Positions 42,774-52,929 are shown, counted from the stretch's first letter. The stretch is 64,000 bases of DNA from CAZMGB01 sp964565775 (GCA_964565775.1 CAZMGB010000015.1:30764-94763), one strand, 5' to 3'. Notes: generated by a model not told the origin, from the sequence alone. Made by a program: numbers and translations.

Positions 42774-43703
42774 CTACTCGGTCAGGCCCTTCTCTCGCAG
42801 GTAGGTCCGCATCTGCCGGACGGAGTCGTAGATGCTATCGTCCGGCACGATGAAACGGTCGATCAAGAGTCGCTGGAGGAGTTCTCTTCCTTGGCTGTCC
42901 CCGTCCATCCCCAGGAAAACCTCTCGCAGCCTCGCCTTGAGCTCTGGGTCGAGGTGGGGGTTGACCACGACTGGACTGATCCCGAAGGGCCCCCACCTCT
43001 CGATGACCTTCACCTTGCTGACTAGCTCTGGCTCCGTGATCTGCAGGTACTCGTAGACCTGGCTGTCTACCGCCGCCGCATCCACAAGGCCGTCGGCCAC
43101 GGCGCGGATCGAGTTATCGTGAGCGTAGGTGAAGATGGTACGGCTGAAGAACGACTCCGGGGTCTGGCCCAATAGCGCGAGTTGGTAGAGCGGAGCCAGC
43201 CGTCCGGAGTTCGAGAGGGGGTCGGTGAAAGCGAAGGTCATCCCTCGCAGGTCCGCCAGGGAGCTGACGTTCAAGCCCGTGGGAGCAATGAGCAGCGAAT
43301 AGTAATAGGGTTGCCCCACGACCTCCGGTGCCGCCAGCAGCTCCATGCCGAACTCTTCCTGCCCCTGGAGGAACGGGTTCGTGCAGACCAGGGCCAGAGT
43401 CACGTCGCCCGACTTCACCAGGTCGTTGATCTCGGCGTAGGTCTTCCCCAGCACCAACTCGACCGGCTGACCGAGCTTCTCGGCCATGTAGTCGGCTAGC
43501 TGGTCGTACAGCGTGAGGGAGGAGACGGGCGAGATGACCGGCGCCACCGCCATGCGGATGACATCGCCCCTGGGGACTGCCAACTGGGCTGGCGCCTGCT
43601 CCTCAACCTGAGAGAAGTCGATGCTCGCAGAACCGCTTCCACAGGCCGCAGCGAGGAGCACCAAACCGGCGAGGAACAGTATCGAACGTCGCCCTCCCGC
43701 CAT
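42774..43703 (-). CDS. PhnD/TtrS-sensor-like substrate-binding lipoprotein
   Basis: 309 residues. Signal peptide with lipobox LLAAACGS. The mature protein is a PhnD-like periplasmic binding fold: RMAVAPVISPVSSLTLYDQL, LADYMAEKLGQPVELVLGKTYAEI, VCTNPFLQG, FAFTDPLSNSGRLAPLYQL, WGPFGISPVVVNPHL. PhnD_2 domains bind oxyanions and form the sensor part of TtrS. First gene of the kinase-regulator set, so it probably hands a ligand signal (tetrathionate or a related oxyanion) to the kinase. AGGGAGGG precedes the ATG. Confidence 0.85.
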   Translation of the reverse strand: MAGGRRSILFLAGLVLLAAACGSGSASIDFSQVEEQAPAQLAVPRGDVIRMAVAPVISPVSSLTLYDQLADYMAEKLGQPVELVLGKTYAEINDLVKSGDVTLALVCTNPFLQGQEEFGMELLAAPEVVGQPYYYSLLIAPTGLNVSSLADLRGMTFAFTDPLSNSGRLAPLYQLALLGQTPESFFSRTIFTYAHDNSIRAVADGLVDAAAVDSQVYEYLQITEPELVSKVKVIERWGPFGISPVVVNPHLDPELKARLREVFLGMDGDSQGRELLQRLLIDRFIVPDDSIYDSVRQMRTYLREKGLTE

Positions 43704-45431
43704 AGCGGAGCCCTCCCTTTTGCGGTCATTCTACCACCGCCGCCTCACTGCGTCCTTATCGGGAGCAGAAAGGGCTCAATGGCCCACTGACAGAGGTGTG
43801 CACTCGGGGCCACAGGCTATCTCATGGCACATCGACCGTGGTCTGCGCACTAGGGGGCGCACCTACGGGGGAAACATGGGACAGGTCGACAGTGATGGAC
43901 AGGTGGGCAAGGCGGAGCCGGCGCGGGCGCAGGCGGTCAATTTGATTCCGGATGCCCTACGCCGGAGCTGGTTGCGGGGCGCTGTAGCTCGTCCCTGTCG
44001 TCTGGACCCACCGCCATCGGGCGCTGGCCCCCAGGCTCACACGGAACACCTGCTGTGGCTTTGGTTCATCGTCGCCCGCAGTTTCACCGTTCGGTGAACA
44101 GGCCCCGGATCATGCCCCGACGTCCGCGTTGGGCGTAGGTTCAAACGGGGAGCGCGGTGGGTTCTCCAGCAGCCGTCTAGATTCAGTGAAAGCAGAGGCT
44201 TATGAAATCTGTCACCACTGGACGAACATCGGGATGTCCGTTCAATGACGACGTAAAGGGTCTTCCCTTTGAGCGCCCACCCGTCCAGATTCGATGATGA
44301 GGCACCAGGGCAGCAAAGGCAAGACTTTGGTGCTGAGGCCTCCTCGTTGGTGTTGGCGACCCCGAGGGCGCTGAAGTCCGACAATACCCACGCCGCCTGG
44401 CGCCTATCTGGTGGGGGGCACGGGCATAGGGGTATTAGCTACAGCCGGTTCGCGGCACGATGGCTAGCAGGTTAGGGCGCGTGTCCTCTGAGCCGGAGAC
44501 CAGCGGTTCTTGGGCATCTGTTGCTGAAGGCTAGCCTGGCCCCTGCGCGGTGGAGGGCGGGGCCGAGTTCGAGCGCAAGGTGGAGCTTGGGGCGTAGTCT
44601 TGAGTCACGGTCGGTGCTGGAGGCGGGCCTCGAGGCGCTGGAGTGCTGGCGCAAGCAGATTCGGGGCCGGCTCCTCAATGCGTCATTCGATGTCGAGGGG
44701 CGAACCCTTATGGTCTTCGGTTTCTAGGTCTTTGTTCACCCCGACGAAATTCACCTCGGCGGTGAATTCGGCGACGTCGCCGCAAATCAGGGCTCCCGAC
44801 CCCGGTCGAAACAGATGTCCAGCCTGCTGCTCATGGGAACACAACCATCGAAGGCTCTTGATGCTGGGTCGTGGGGCCTGGCTTACCGCGGAGTCGCTTG
44901 ATGGCAAATGAGATCGAGCGAGAGCCGCCGCGGCTCGGCAGCTCCAGTGAATCGAACGAGGAGCTGGAGGTAGTTCCGGAAGCCAGGCGCGGCCTTCTCG
45001 ATTCCAGCTCTCCGCAGCCTACACCGCCTCGGGCGCATGGACAACCTCCGCCGTTTCATCGGCAGAGCCGAGAGAAGTTGACATGATAGGGAGCCGGAAG
45101 TAGCATGCAATCCGCCGGGGGTGTTGGCGCGTCTTGGCTTCTCAGGTCATAGTGGTGAGCCCCGCTTGGACCGAACATGCCCAGCTGGGCATCGTTGGCT
45201 GGGCCATCACAGTTGGCCGCTGGAGACGATAGAGTCGGTGTGATTGTCTTGGAGTGACAATCGTCCCGTTTGTGTGGTTCCCTACTTCTGCCGGGGTCTC
45301 TGGGGCTCTTTGACGACACATCGGCGAAAGCTTTGGCCTAGGCGGCAGTACACGGAAAGGGGACCGAGCCATCGCTAGTGGAGACCTCTGACCGCGAAGC
45401 CGGCGTCGGAGTCTGGCGTAAGAGGTGTCTT
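43704..45431. other. Long intergenic region, contains repeat copy 2
   Basis: About 1.7 kb between the ttr-like sensor genes and the defence gene at 45432. Frames exist in all directions but none has a ribosome site, recognisable domain or even composition. The only clear content is the repeat at 44211-44432. Probably a graveyard of degraded accessory DNA. Confidence 0.45.
44211..44432. repeat. Dispersed repeat, copy 2 (about 220 bp)
   Basis: Matches 14550-14771 with roughly one difference in ten bases. Shared landmarks: CACCACTGGACGAACAT, TTCAATGACGACGTAA, CCGTCCAGATTCGATGATG, CAAGACTTTGGTGCTG and ACCCACGCCGCCTGG. Same orientation as copy 1. Confidence 0.75.
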
Positions 45432-48152
45432 GTGACGGACAGCATCGAAACACGCACGAAACGCATTCTTCTGGAAAGACTCCAGAATATGTCTGAGCCG
45501 GAACTCACGAAGACGGTCATCATGCCGCTCCTAGAGGCGATGGGCTATGAGCGAGTTGAGTACTACCATGGGCCAGACGAAGCTGGCAAGGATCTCGTTG
45601 CCTGGCGAAGGGATGACTTCGGTTCGCTGGAGCTAACCGCTGTTCAGGTCAAGAAGCTAAGGCCCTCTCGGGTGGCTGCTTCGACAAGTAGCTTCTCTGG
45701 GATAATAGCTCAACTCTCTCAAGCTCTTGAGAAGCCCCTTCCTGTCGCTGACGGCTCGTCTTGGACGCCATCATCCGTCTATTTCATCACTCCATACGCG
45801 ATAGACACCAAGACACTAGCATCCCGCTTCGAGAAAGTGCAGGAGCTCCGTGACAGGAATGTACGCGTGGTTGACGGCGTGACCCTGGTTGATCAAGTCG
45901 TGCAGAGACTGCCTCGCGTCGCTCGAGAACTCTCTGGATCGGCCTTGAGCATCAGCTCAACCCTCGCGCCACTTCTTAGGAATGACATCCTTATGAGGGC
46001 TCTCGATGCCCGCGAAGGTCGCGACGTCCGAGAGTACTATACCGCTCTGTACCTGGCTATCGAAGGCGGATCCTCGGAATCGTTTCTTGAAGTAGAATAC
46101 GACCCGGAGGTCTATGAGGATACGGCCTTGCTCGATGACTGGGAGGCAATGCAAAACGCGGTGGCCGAGCTGAGCCCGAGCTTTGACGTTAGGTCGTTCC
46201 AATCCCAGATCGCGGCCTACCGGAAGGCCCACGACTCAGCCAGAAGGCGGCAAAAGGATCTCAGTGCCAGGTTTGCCAAGGTGTCGGCCAATCTCGAATC
46301 CTTGGACAACAAGCGCAGCACACTAGAGAATAGGATAGGAGTTCAGAGAGACAGAATCCGCGCCAAAGACGGCTCAGTGCGAGAATTGGAAAGGAGACTC
46401 AAGAATGCTCAGTCACGCCTCGGCAGCCTGAGGCTACAGCGGACTCTTGAGACGCAAGAAGACCAGAGGCGGAGTCTGACTAAGGCAATCACACAGCACG
46501 AAAGCCAGATAAGCCAACTCAAGAAGCAGATCGACATTCGCTTCGCAAGTTCCGGGCTGGACCGGCAGCTCAAGGCGTTGAACGATGTTCGTCTCAAGCT
46601 TCGGCAATCCCGAGACGAGCTGAGGCAAATCCAGTTAGAGATGGGACGTATCGGAATCCAGACTCGACTTGACGGCAAGCCTCTGGCCCAAGCGCTGACT
46701 TCCCGCCGAGACGATCTGCGTGCCGAAATTGCCGCCCTCAGGCCTGCAGCTCGGCCAAGTGTTGATGAAATACGTCAGGTGATGGTGGCGACCGCAACAG
46801 CCATACGATCAGCAAGCCCGGTCCTTAGGAATAAGATGCTGTCGAACATCCTGGGCATCGAGGCCGAAGCCGCGGACTCTCTCACACCCAATAGGCCAAG
46901 ACTTGAACTGCCCATCGGTAGGCTGTTTCAGAGCCGACTCAACTTCTTGCTGCTTGGTGACGCTGGTGCGGGTAAGTCTACAAGCCTCCAGAACTATGCC
47001 GCAGAGCAACTAGGGACTCGAACCGAAGAGCACCTAGTCATCTATGCGCCCTTAGTGCGCGTTGTTGATGATAAGCCAGCTGACTACCGTGTCGAGGCCG
47101 TGAATCTCGGCTTCTTGCTTTCTGAGGGCTTATCGCGCTACTTGGGGGACCTCGGATGTGACATCAGCGCGCCGACTCTGTGGAAGCTCTTTGCCGACGA
47201 ACAGAGCACACTCATTCTGGATGGAATCGATGAAGTTATCGGCACCGCATCCTGGGTCCCGATGGCACTCACTGACCTAGCCACGCGATTTGAACGTCTT
47301 CAAGTGATTACATCATCGCGTCGACTTCTCAGCGGTCTGGAATCGATCGACTTTCCCGCAGTCAGCCTGCTTCCGTTCACCGACGAGCAGCGCAGAGAGT
47401 TTCTTCGCCGATGGTTTAGAGATGACCTGAGCGAAGCCGAATTCATCGAAGCCTACTTGCGGGACGACCCGGAGCTGTCCAGCATCGTGCGAAACCCACT
47501 CCTAGCGACTATCTTGTGCGTCCTACGTGAGCACGGCGTCAGCCTGCCTGACAAAGAGGTTCGTCTTTATGAGGAGAGGATGAGACTCCTTGTCGGCGAA
47601 TACGATCGCTATAAGGGTGTACCTAGGCGTGTGAGCAGCAATAGGTACGATCTGCTGCTAGCAGCGAGGAAACTGGCCTTTCGCTTGCATGTGGGGAAAC
47701 GACGCGAAGCACGTAGAGATGAAATGATAGATTGGCTCAAGGAGGGATTGCCCGAGGGATACGCGCCGGACCAGTACGAGCTGCTGGTGGACGAGCTAAC
47801 CAAACCATGTGAAATCCTACTGCCAGCTGGCGTCAGAGGTCTACTGAGTTTCGGCCACCTAAGGTTCCAAGAGTATCTCGCCGCGGAGGAGCTCATTGGC
47901 AACCGCGCCCTGAATCCGATGGAGTATGTTGACGACCCATGGTGGAGAAGTGTATTGGTGCTTTTCGCTCAGCTAGGTGCGTCGATAGAATGGTTTGTCA
48001 AGCCTCTGGTGAGACCGGCGAACAGCAGGGTGACGAATGACACACTCTTAGCGATGTGTGATGCGCGACCCGAAACAGAACGGGCGAAGCTTCGCGCTGA
48101 GATTCTGCGTTTCGTTCTCCGGAATCCTGGCGACCTCAGGTGGTCAACGTAA
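45432..48152 (+). CDS. Mrr-like nuclease / coiled coil / NACHT NTPase (antiphage-type)
   Basis: 906 residues from a GTG with AGAGGTG upstream. Residues ~20-90 form an Mrr-type PD-(D/E)XK nuclease: MSEPELTKTVIMPLLEAMGY, GKDLVAWRRDD (Asp54) and LELTAVQVKKL (Gln72, Lys74). About 255-420 is a long Arg/Gln/Glu-rich coiled coil. The NACHT-type NTPase follows: Walker A LLLGDAGAGKSTSL (~508-515), Walker B TLILDGIDEV (~594), arginine-containing ITSSRRL, and the helical end GHLRFQEYLAAEEL. Such proteins act as phage sensors that unleash an effector domain, here a DNase. C-terminal TPR-like repeats seen in Avs proteins are absent, so it is closer to bacterial NACHT proteins. Confidence 0.87.
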   Translation: MTDSIETRTKRILLERLQNMSEPELTKTVIMPLLEAMGYERVEYYHGPDEAGKDLVAWRRDDFGSLELTAVQVKKLRPSRVAASTSSFSGIIAQLSQALEKPLPVADGSSWTPSSVYFITPYAIDTKTLASRFEKVQELRDRNVRVVDGVTLVDQVVQRLPRVARELSGSALSISSTLAPLLRNDILMRALDAREGRDVREYYTALYLAIEGGSSESFLEVEYDPEVYEDTALLDDWEAMQNAVAELSPSFDVRSFQSQIAAYRKAHDSARRRQKDLSARFAKVSANLESLDNKRSTLENRIGVQRDRIRAKDGSVRELERRLKNAQSRLGSLRLQRTLETQEDQRRSLTKAITQHESQISQLKKQIDIRFASSGLDRQLKALNDVRLKLRQSRDELRQIQLEMGRIGIQTRLDGKPLAQALTSRRDDLRAEIAALRPAARPSVDEIRQVMVATATAIRSASPVLRNKMLSNILGIEAEAADSLTPNRPRLELPIGRLFQSRLNFLLLGDAGAGKSTSLQNYAAEQLGTRTEEHLVIYAPLVRVVDDKPADYRVEAVNLGFLLSEGLSRYLGDLGCDISAPTLWKLFADEQSTLILDGIDEVIGTASWVPMALTDLATRFERLQVITSSRRLLSGLESIDFPAVSLLPFTDEQRREFLRRWFRDDLSEAEFIEAYLRDDPELSSIVRNPLLATILCVLREHGVSLPDKEVRLYEERMRLLVGEYDRYKGVPRRVSSNRYDLLLAARKLAFRLHVGKRREARRDEMIDWLKEGLPEGYAPDQYELLVDELTKPCEILLPAGVRGLLSFGHLRFQEYLAAEELIGNRALNPMEYVDDPWWRSVLVLFAQLGASIEWFVKPLVRPANSRVTNDTLLAMCDARPETERAKLRAEILRFVLRNPGDLRWST

Positions 48153-48178
48153 GTAGCGCAGCTCGAGGGTTCGGAATA

Positions 48179-49507
48179 ATGGAGCGCGAAAACAAGGACT
48201 ACGCCCTTCAGATATGCAAGCAGCAGGACGTGAAGTTCGTGCGCCTCTGGTTCACCGACATCCTGGGCTCATTGAGGAGCTTCGCAATCACTGTCGAGGA
48301 GCTGGAGGCAGCGCTGGACGAGGGGGCTGTCTTCGACGGCTCCTCCGTAGAGGGCTTTGACCGCATCGAGGAGAGCCACTTGGTCGCGATGCCCGACCCC
48401 AGCACGTTCCAGCTTATCCCCTGGCGGCCGCGTGAGCGGGGCGTCGCTCGCCTGTTTTGCGACATTCTTCACCCCGACGGTCGGCCGTTCGAAGGTGACC
48501 CCCGCTACGTCCTGAAACGCAATCTGAAGCGGGCCGCAGACCTGGGGTTCACGTTCTACGTGGGGCCGCAGCTAGAGTATTTCTACTTCAAGAGTGCCGA
48601 CGTCACGGAAGGGCTAGATGAAGGTGGATACTTTGACCTCACGCCCCTGGACATGGCCAGGGACCTGCGTCGTGACACGGTCCTCACCCTGGAGGACATG
48701 GGCATCGGCGTGGAGAGCAGCCACCACGACGTCGCGCCCAGCCAGCACGAGGTGGCTCTCCGGTTCACGGACGCCCTCACCATGGCCGATAACACGATGA
48801 CCTGCCGCCTGGTGGTGAAGGAGGTGGCCCTTGCCCAGTCGGTATACGCCACCTTCATGCCCAAGCCGCTGCCCGGCGAGAACGGCAGCGGCATGCACAT
48901 TCACCAGTCGCTTTTCCGCGGCGAGCGCAATGCCTTCTTCGACGCAAACGACAAGTACCACCTCTCGCCGATCAGCAAGGCCTTCATCGCCGGGCTGCTG
49001 CGCCACTCGCAGGAGATCACCCTGGTGACGAACCAGTGGGTCAACTCCTACAAGCGTCTGGCCGCTGGCGTCGAGGTCCCTTTCTACGTCTGTTGGTCAT
49101 GCGACAGGCCCTGGAGCGTAATCCGCGTTCCGGAGTACAAGCGGGGAAAGGAGATTGCCACACGGATCGAGTACCGAGCGCCCGACCCGGCCTGTAACCC
49201 CTACCTGGCCTTTGCCGTGCTGATCGCAGCCGGGCTGGCTGGTGTCGAACGCGAGTACGCGTGCCCAGAACCAGTGGAGGAAAACGTGTTCCACATGGCC
49301 GACGCTGAGCGCAGGGAGCTGGGCATCGAACAGTTACCCCGCAGCCTTTGGGAGGCCATCGAGTGCGCCAAGGGGGGCGAGCTACTGCGCAGCGCCCTGG
49401 GTGAGTACGTCCTCGAGAACCTACTCACCAACAAGAAGATCGAGTGGTGCGATTACAGCCGACAGGTCACGGATTACGAAGTGCGGCGCTACTTGCCCGT
49501 CCTCTAG
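48179..49507 (+). CDS. Type I glutamine synthetase homologue with altered metal ligands
   Basis: 442 residues, GSI-alpha length with no adenylylation region. Conserved: FDGSSVEGFDRI, ADNTMTCRLVVKEVA, GSGMHIHQSL, VNSYKRL and RIEYRAPDPACNPYLAF. The first metal-ligand segment reads VGPQLEYF instead of GPExEFF (Gln at the E129 position), and HHDVAPSQHEV has Asp where E212 is usual. This favours a specialised gamma-glutamyl ligase or amide synthetase over the housekeeping enzyme. The ATG follows the NACHT stop by 26 bases; an in-frame GTG at 48140 would overlap it. Confidence 0.85.
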   Translation: MERENKDYALQICKQQDVKFVRLWFTDILGSLRSFAITVEELEAALDEGAVFDGSSVEGFDRIEESHLVAMPDPSTFQLIPWRPRERGVARLFCDILHPDGRPFEGDPRYVLKRNLKRAADLGFTFYVGPQLEYFYFKSADVTEGLDEGGYFDLTPLDMARDLRRDTVLTLEDMGIGVESSHHDVAPSQHEVALRFTDALTMADNTMTCRLVVKEVALAQSVYATFMPKPLPGENGSGMHIHQSLFRGERNAFFDANDKYHLSPISKAFIAGLLRHSQEITLVTNQWVNSYKRLAAGVEVPFYVCWSCDRPWSVIRVPEYKRGKEIATRIEYRAPDPACNPYLAFAVLIAAGLAGVEREYACPEPVEENVFHMADAERRELGIEQLPRSLWEAIECAKGGELLRSALGEYVLENLLTNKKIEWCDYSRQVTDYEVRRYLPVL

Positions 49508-50447
49508 CAGCGGCCACAACTATTGACAGTCTACGTGTCTTCAGTGACCTGGCGGCCAGTTTCGACTTCTAGTTCCCCGGTCATCACAGGTATTGCCTCG
49601 AAGGGCTCGGCAGGATGGTCGCGCGCCCCGGGCTCCCTTGGAGGCAGAGTGACCTGTTCGCTGACGTGGGAGCGACAAATTCCAATACCGGCGTCCTGTG
49701 GGTTCTGCCGCTCTACAGGCGAGCGCGATGTGACCAAGTCTGCCACGGGCTTGGTTTCTGGCAAAGGAGACTCAGAAGGGCTTCATGAAGGTCTTTGGCA
49801 TGACTGTTCCAAAGGGCGGACGGTGGCGGGACGCTGCGTTCAAGGGCGCTGGGGTGGCGTCGTGGCCATCTGGAGCGATCGAGTATAGCTCGCTTCTCCT
49901 CATCGGCGCTAGGTCACCCCGCCAACAAGAAAAGGTGATGCAAGAGAGCTGCGTCACTTTTTTGAAGGCGGCGGACATTCAAGCGAGGGTGCTGGCCGCG
50001 CAGCTCGTCAAAGGCGACGATGAAGGCGACAATTGTGTCCAGGGGCCAAGAGGTGCCACTCTTGTGCATGTGGGGTTTCCCGTAACTGGCACTGTTGCGT
50101 TCATCTGCCCATCCTAGAGTGGGCACGCCGTTCACCTACACCCCTTCTATCTCACATGGTTCTGGAACACCCCACAACTTGACAACGCGCCTCGATGGGC
50201 CTACCTTGCGCTTGGCCGCGGGAGGCTCTGACGGGTGTAATGTCACGAACCGCGGCGAAGGTCGGTCGGAGGCCGGAGTGCGCGAGTAGACTCCCGGTTC
50301 GCATGCTGGGAAGGATGGCCCCGGCGCAGATTAGGCGCGATGTGACACTTGCTCCAGGAGAGATCCGCGAAATCCAGATTTGGCTCCACTGGCCAGGTAC
50401 ACTGCTACGCGGACGAATCGAGCTCCACCTAGCGAGGACATAGAGAG
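49508..50447. other. Region without a well-supported gene
   Basis: A frame at 49785-50117 (plus strand, 110 codons, start MKVFGMTVPKGGRWRDAAF) has AAGGG before its ATG and a fairly protein-like composition but no recognisable domain. Just before the next gene a frame ends with RRDVTLAPGEIREIQIWLHW and LLRGRIELHLART, which looks like the tail of a lost gene. Neither is firm. Confidence 0.3.
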
Positions 50448-51914
50448 ATGACCACACATGACGCAGCACCAGCGCCAGTGCTGGCGAGAGTGCTTCTAGT
50501 CTGTCTGCTCGCATTGCTAGTGACCCTGGCTACCGGGTGTTTCTACGGGATTGCCTACGGCCCGTTTCGGGACGGCCAGAGTCCCGACAGTGTGTATCCG
50601 ACCAGGACGGAGATTCGCGAGGACTTGATTCAGCTTCGCTCTGTGACTACTAGGATCAGAACCTATGGGTCAGCCGGCCCTTTGCGTAACATCGCGCTGG
50701 AGGCCGCCGAGCTGGGCTTCTCCATCACGGCCGGCGCTTTCTTGGGTCGTGACAAGGCTGTCAATGAAGCTGAGGTCTCGGCCGCAATTGATCTCGCCAA
50801 CCGCGGGCTCGCGCAATCGATTGTCGTTGGCAACGAGACTCTATTGACGGGAGCCCTGACCGAAACAGAACTCCTGGGTTACGTGAAGCGGGTCAAGGCT
50901 GCAGTTCCTGACACGGTGTCCGTTACCACAGCAGAGCCTTGGAGCGTCTGGCTTGCAAGCCCACGGCTCGTCTCGGAAGTCGACTATCTCATGGTTCACA
51001 TCCACCCTTTCTGGGAAGGTAAGACAATAGAGGAAGCAGCTGGCTATGTCCTCGACAAGTATCTCGAAGTTCAAGCCGCGGCGAAGGGCAAGCCGGTGAT
51101 TATCGGCGAAACAGGCTGGCCTTCTAGCAGCGCACCCGGCGACGTAAGAGTGCCAGGGGGCGCCGTCGCGAGCGAGGCAAATCAACGCCGGTTCCTGTCC
51201 GAGCTCGCCGCAGTCGTCGTGCAGCATGGCATCCAGTGTTTTCTGTTCAGCGCGTACGACGAGGAGTGGAAGTGGAGTGAAGCTCTAGGTAGTGGGCTAG
51301 TTAGCGGGGATCTCACACGATACGCGGACAGGACCTTCAGCGGTCGCTCCACTGGCGCCAGTTGGGGGATCTTCCGGTCTGACGGAACCCTTAAGCCGCA
51401 ACTTGCGACACTGTTTCCAAAGGCAGGAGTTCCGCCGGCATCCCGTCTGACACGTACCATCCTAGATGACCGTGGCTTGGCTAGCCTGTATGACATGGGC
51501 GTAAATTCGTCCAGCGGGAGACAGGACTGGCTTCAAAGAACCGCAGGCGGGATGAGAATGGCGTATCCCGCCGGGCAGGCCTGGGGCGCCGTCTTCATCA
51601 CCGTCGGCACGCCCGTGGACGCGCCGAGACCGTGGAAGGACTTCTCCTCTTTTCGCACGCTGAGCGTAGAGCTTCGCGGTGAGACAGGAGGGGAAAGCGT
51701 AGAGATCGGCTTGAAGGATGCCACCGATCCAGACGACGGTAGTGAATCGAAGGTGAGGGTCGCAAACCTATCTACTGCATGGCACACATATCGGTTTCCG
51801 CTCAGTACTTTCCACACCGCCGACTTGGAGAAACTCTATGTAGTGCCGGAGTTCGTTTTCTCCGGCTCCGCTCCGCAAACCGTCTACCTCCGGAATGTGA
51901 GATTCCTTCCGTAA
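50448..51914 (+). CDS. Glycoside hydrolase family 17-like lipoprotein with C-terminal beta-sandwich
   Basis: 488 residues. The signal peptide ends at VTLATGCFYG (Cys31 lipidated). The TIM barrel carries the GH17 pair: proton donor Glu130 in IVVGNETLL and nucleophile Glu221 in VIIGETGWPSS. ITAGAFLGRD and VDYLMVHIHPFW support the assignment. GH17 enzymes cleave or rearrange beta-1,3-glucans. Residues ~345-488 form a second domain (SVELRGETGGESVEIGLKD, TYRFPLSTF) resembling CBM11-like jelly rolls. It is on the outer face of the membrane and could act on fungal or algal glucan or on the cell's own polymer. Confidence 0.85.
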   Translation: MTTHDAAPAPVLARVLLVCLLALLVTLATGCFYGIAYGPFRDGQSPDSVYPTRTEIREDLIQLRSVTTRIRTYGSAGPLRNIALEAAELGFSITAGAFLGRDKAVNEAEVSAAIDLANRGLAQSIVVGNETLLTGALTETELLGYVKRVKAAVPDTVSVTTAEPWSVWLASPRLVSEVDYLMVHIHPFWEGKTIEEAAGYVLDKYLEVQAAAKGKPVIIGETGWPSSSAPGDVRVPGGAVASEANQRRFLSELAAVVVQHGIQCFLFSAYDEEWKWSEALGSGLVSGDLTRYADRTFSGRSTGASWGIFRSDGTLKPQLATLFPKAGVPPASRLTRTILDDRGLASLYDMGVNSSSGRQDWLQRTAGGMRMAYPAGQAWGAVFITVGTPVDAPRPWKDFSSFRTLSVELRGETGGESVEIGLKDATDPDDGSESKVRVANLSTAWHTYRFPLSTFHTADLEKLYVVPEFVFSGSAPQTVYLRNVRFLP

Positions 51915-51961
51915 GGGCTCGGTGGCTGGACATTGCTGTTGGACCTTCGTGAGGCAGGCAG

Positions 51962-52459
51962 ATGAGGGGATTGCTGTCCAAGCGCGATACCTGGATGACC
52001 ATCGGCGTTGTTGGGGCCTTCCTGGTAGCTTTTGCAGCGTTAATGCTCGATGTGTTGCCCCCGCTGATACGTGAGGACCCATGCCCAGTCGGACACTTCC
52101 TCCAGATCATGGACATGGAGGCTGACGCGACGCTCGAGGGCAACGTCGACAAAGCGGTCAGCTTGTATGCACCGGACGGGGTGGTCAGGGACGCGGGGGC
52201 AGGGACGAGTTCAGTGGGAGCTGATGAGATTCGTGACCGCTACTCAAACCTGCCAGAGTTCAGCAAACTACGCCATGTCGATGTGACCGTGACGTGTGAC
52301 GAGGGTGGTGAACTCGCCCGCGCCCGAGCCAGCACTACGGGCGAGATGATGGAGGACGGAAGGATGGTGCCGATCTCAAGCGTAGATGGGGAGGAGTGGA
52401 CGTTTCAGAAGGTGGGAGGAAGCTGGAAGATCGTCAGTTTCACCTACAATACGCGTTGA
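51962..52459 (+). CDS. Membrane-anchored NTF2/SnoaL-like protein
   Basis: 165 residues. An N-terminal helix (MTIGVVGAFLVAFAALML) anchors a domain of about 115 residues with ATLEGNVDKAVSLYAPDGVVRDAG and EWTFQKVGGSWKIVSFTYN, the layout of the NTF2-like cone fold. Members are binding or hydrolase-like domains of varied role. It follows the GH17 gene by 47 bases in the same direction, so it may be co-expressed. Confidence 0.72.
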   Translation: MRGLLSKRDTWMTIGVVGAFLVAFAALMLDVLPPLIREDPCPVGHFLQIMDMEADATLEGNVDKAVSLYAPDGVVRDAGAGTSSVGADEIRDRYSNLPEFSKLRHVDVTVTCDEGGELARARASTTGEMMEDGRMVPISSVDGEEWTFQKVGGSWKIVSFTYNTR

Positions 52460-52667
52460 CGCTTGGCGCCTAGTTTGTGCAGTGCTCGGCGAACTTGATC
52501 CAGGCACAACTCCATTGGCCAGAGGCTTTGATGGTCAGAAGAGGTAGAGTGTGCCCGAGTCGACCGCGAACTGGCAGAGGCAAACACCCGTCAGCAATGG
52601 GCTTTCTGGATGAAGTCCGCCCGCACCTCGCTCCGTCGCGCCATCCCGGATCATCAGACTGAGAGGG

Positions 52668-52892
52668 ATGAAGTGTTGGTCAGGACCTATGAGGCGCCGA
52701 ACGATGAGAGTTCCGACTAATCGAGTCATCGGCCTCAAGCCGGTAGAGGGCGAATCGCGCTCGAGCTTGGTGTTCCGCGCCCGCTACCATGACCCGACCA
52801 TCGGGCGGTTCTTGAGCCGTGACCCGTCTGCAGGCCTGACAACAGTCCCTAGGTCCCTGAACCGATACGCACCGCCCTGGGTGATGAGGTAG
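52668..52892 (+). pseudogene. RHS-repeat core fragment
   Basis: FRARYHDPTIGRFLSRDPSA followed by SLNRYAPPWVMR matches the RHS-associated core consensus (ARYYDPxxGRFLSxDP ... NxYxY). Only ~50 residues of the core remain and no toxin tip or repeat array flanks it. It is the leftover of a polymorphic-toxin/RHS gene. Confidence 0.6.
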
Positions 52893-52929
52893 GATTGTGA
52901 CTGCCCCCATTCGTGCGTGGTGGAGACCT

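Noticed and set aside
49531..49764. 77-codon minus-strand frame after the glutamine synthetase homologue
   Set aside because: No ribosome site, no domain and overlap with other equally weak frames.
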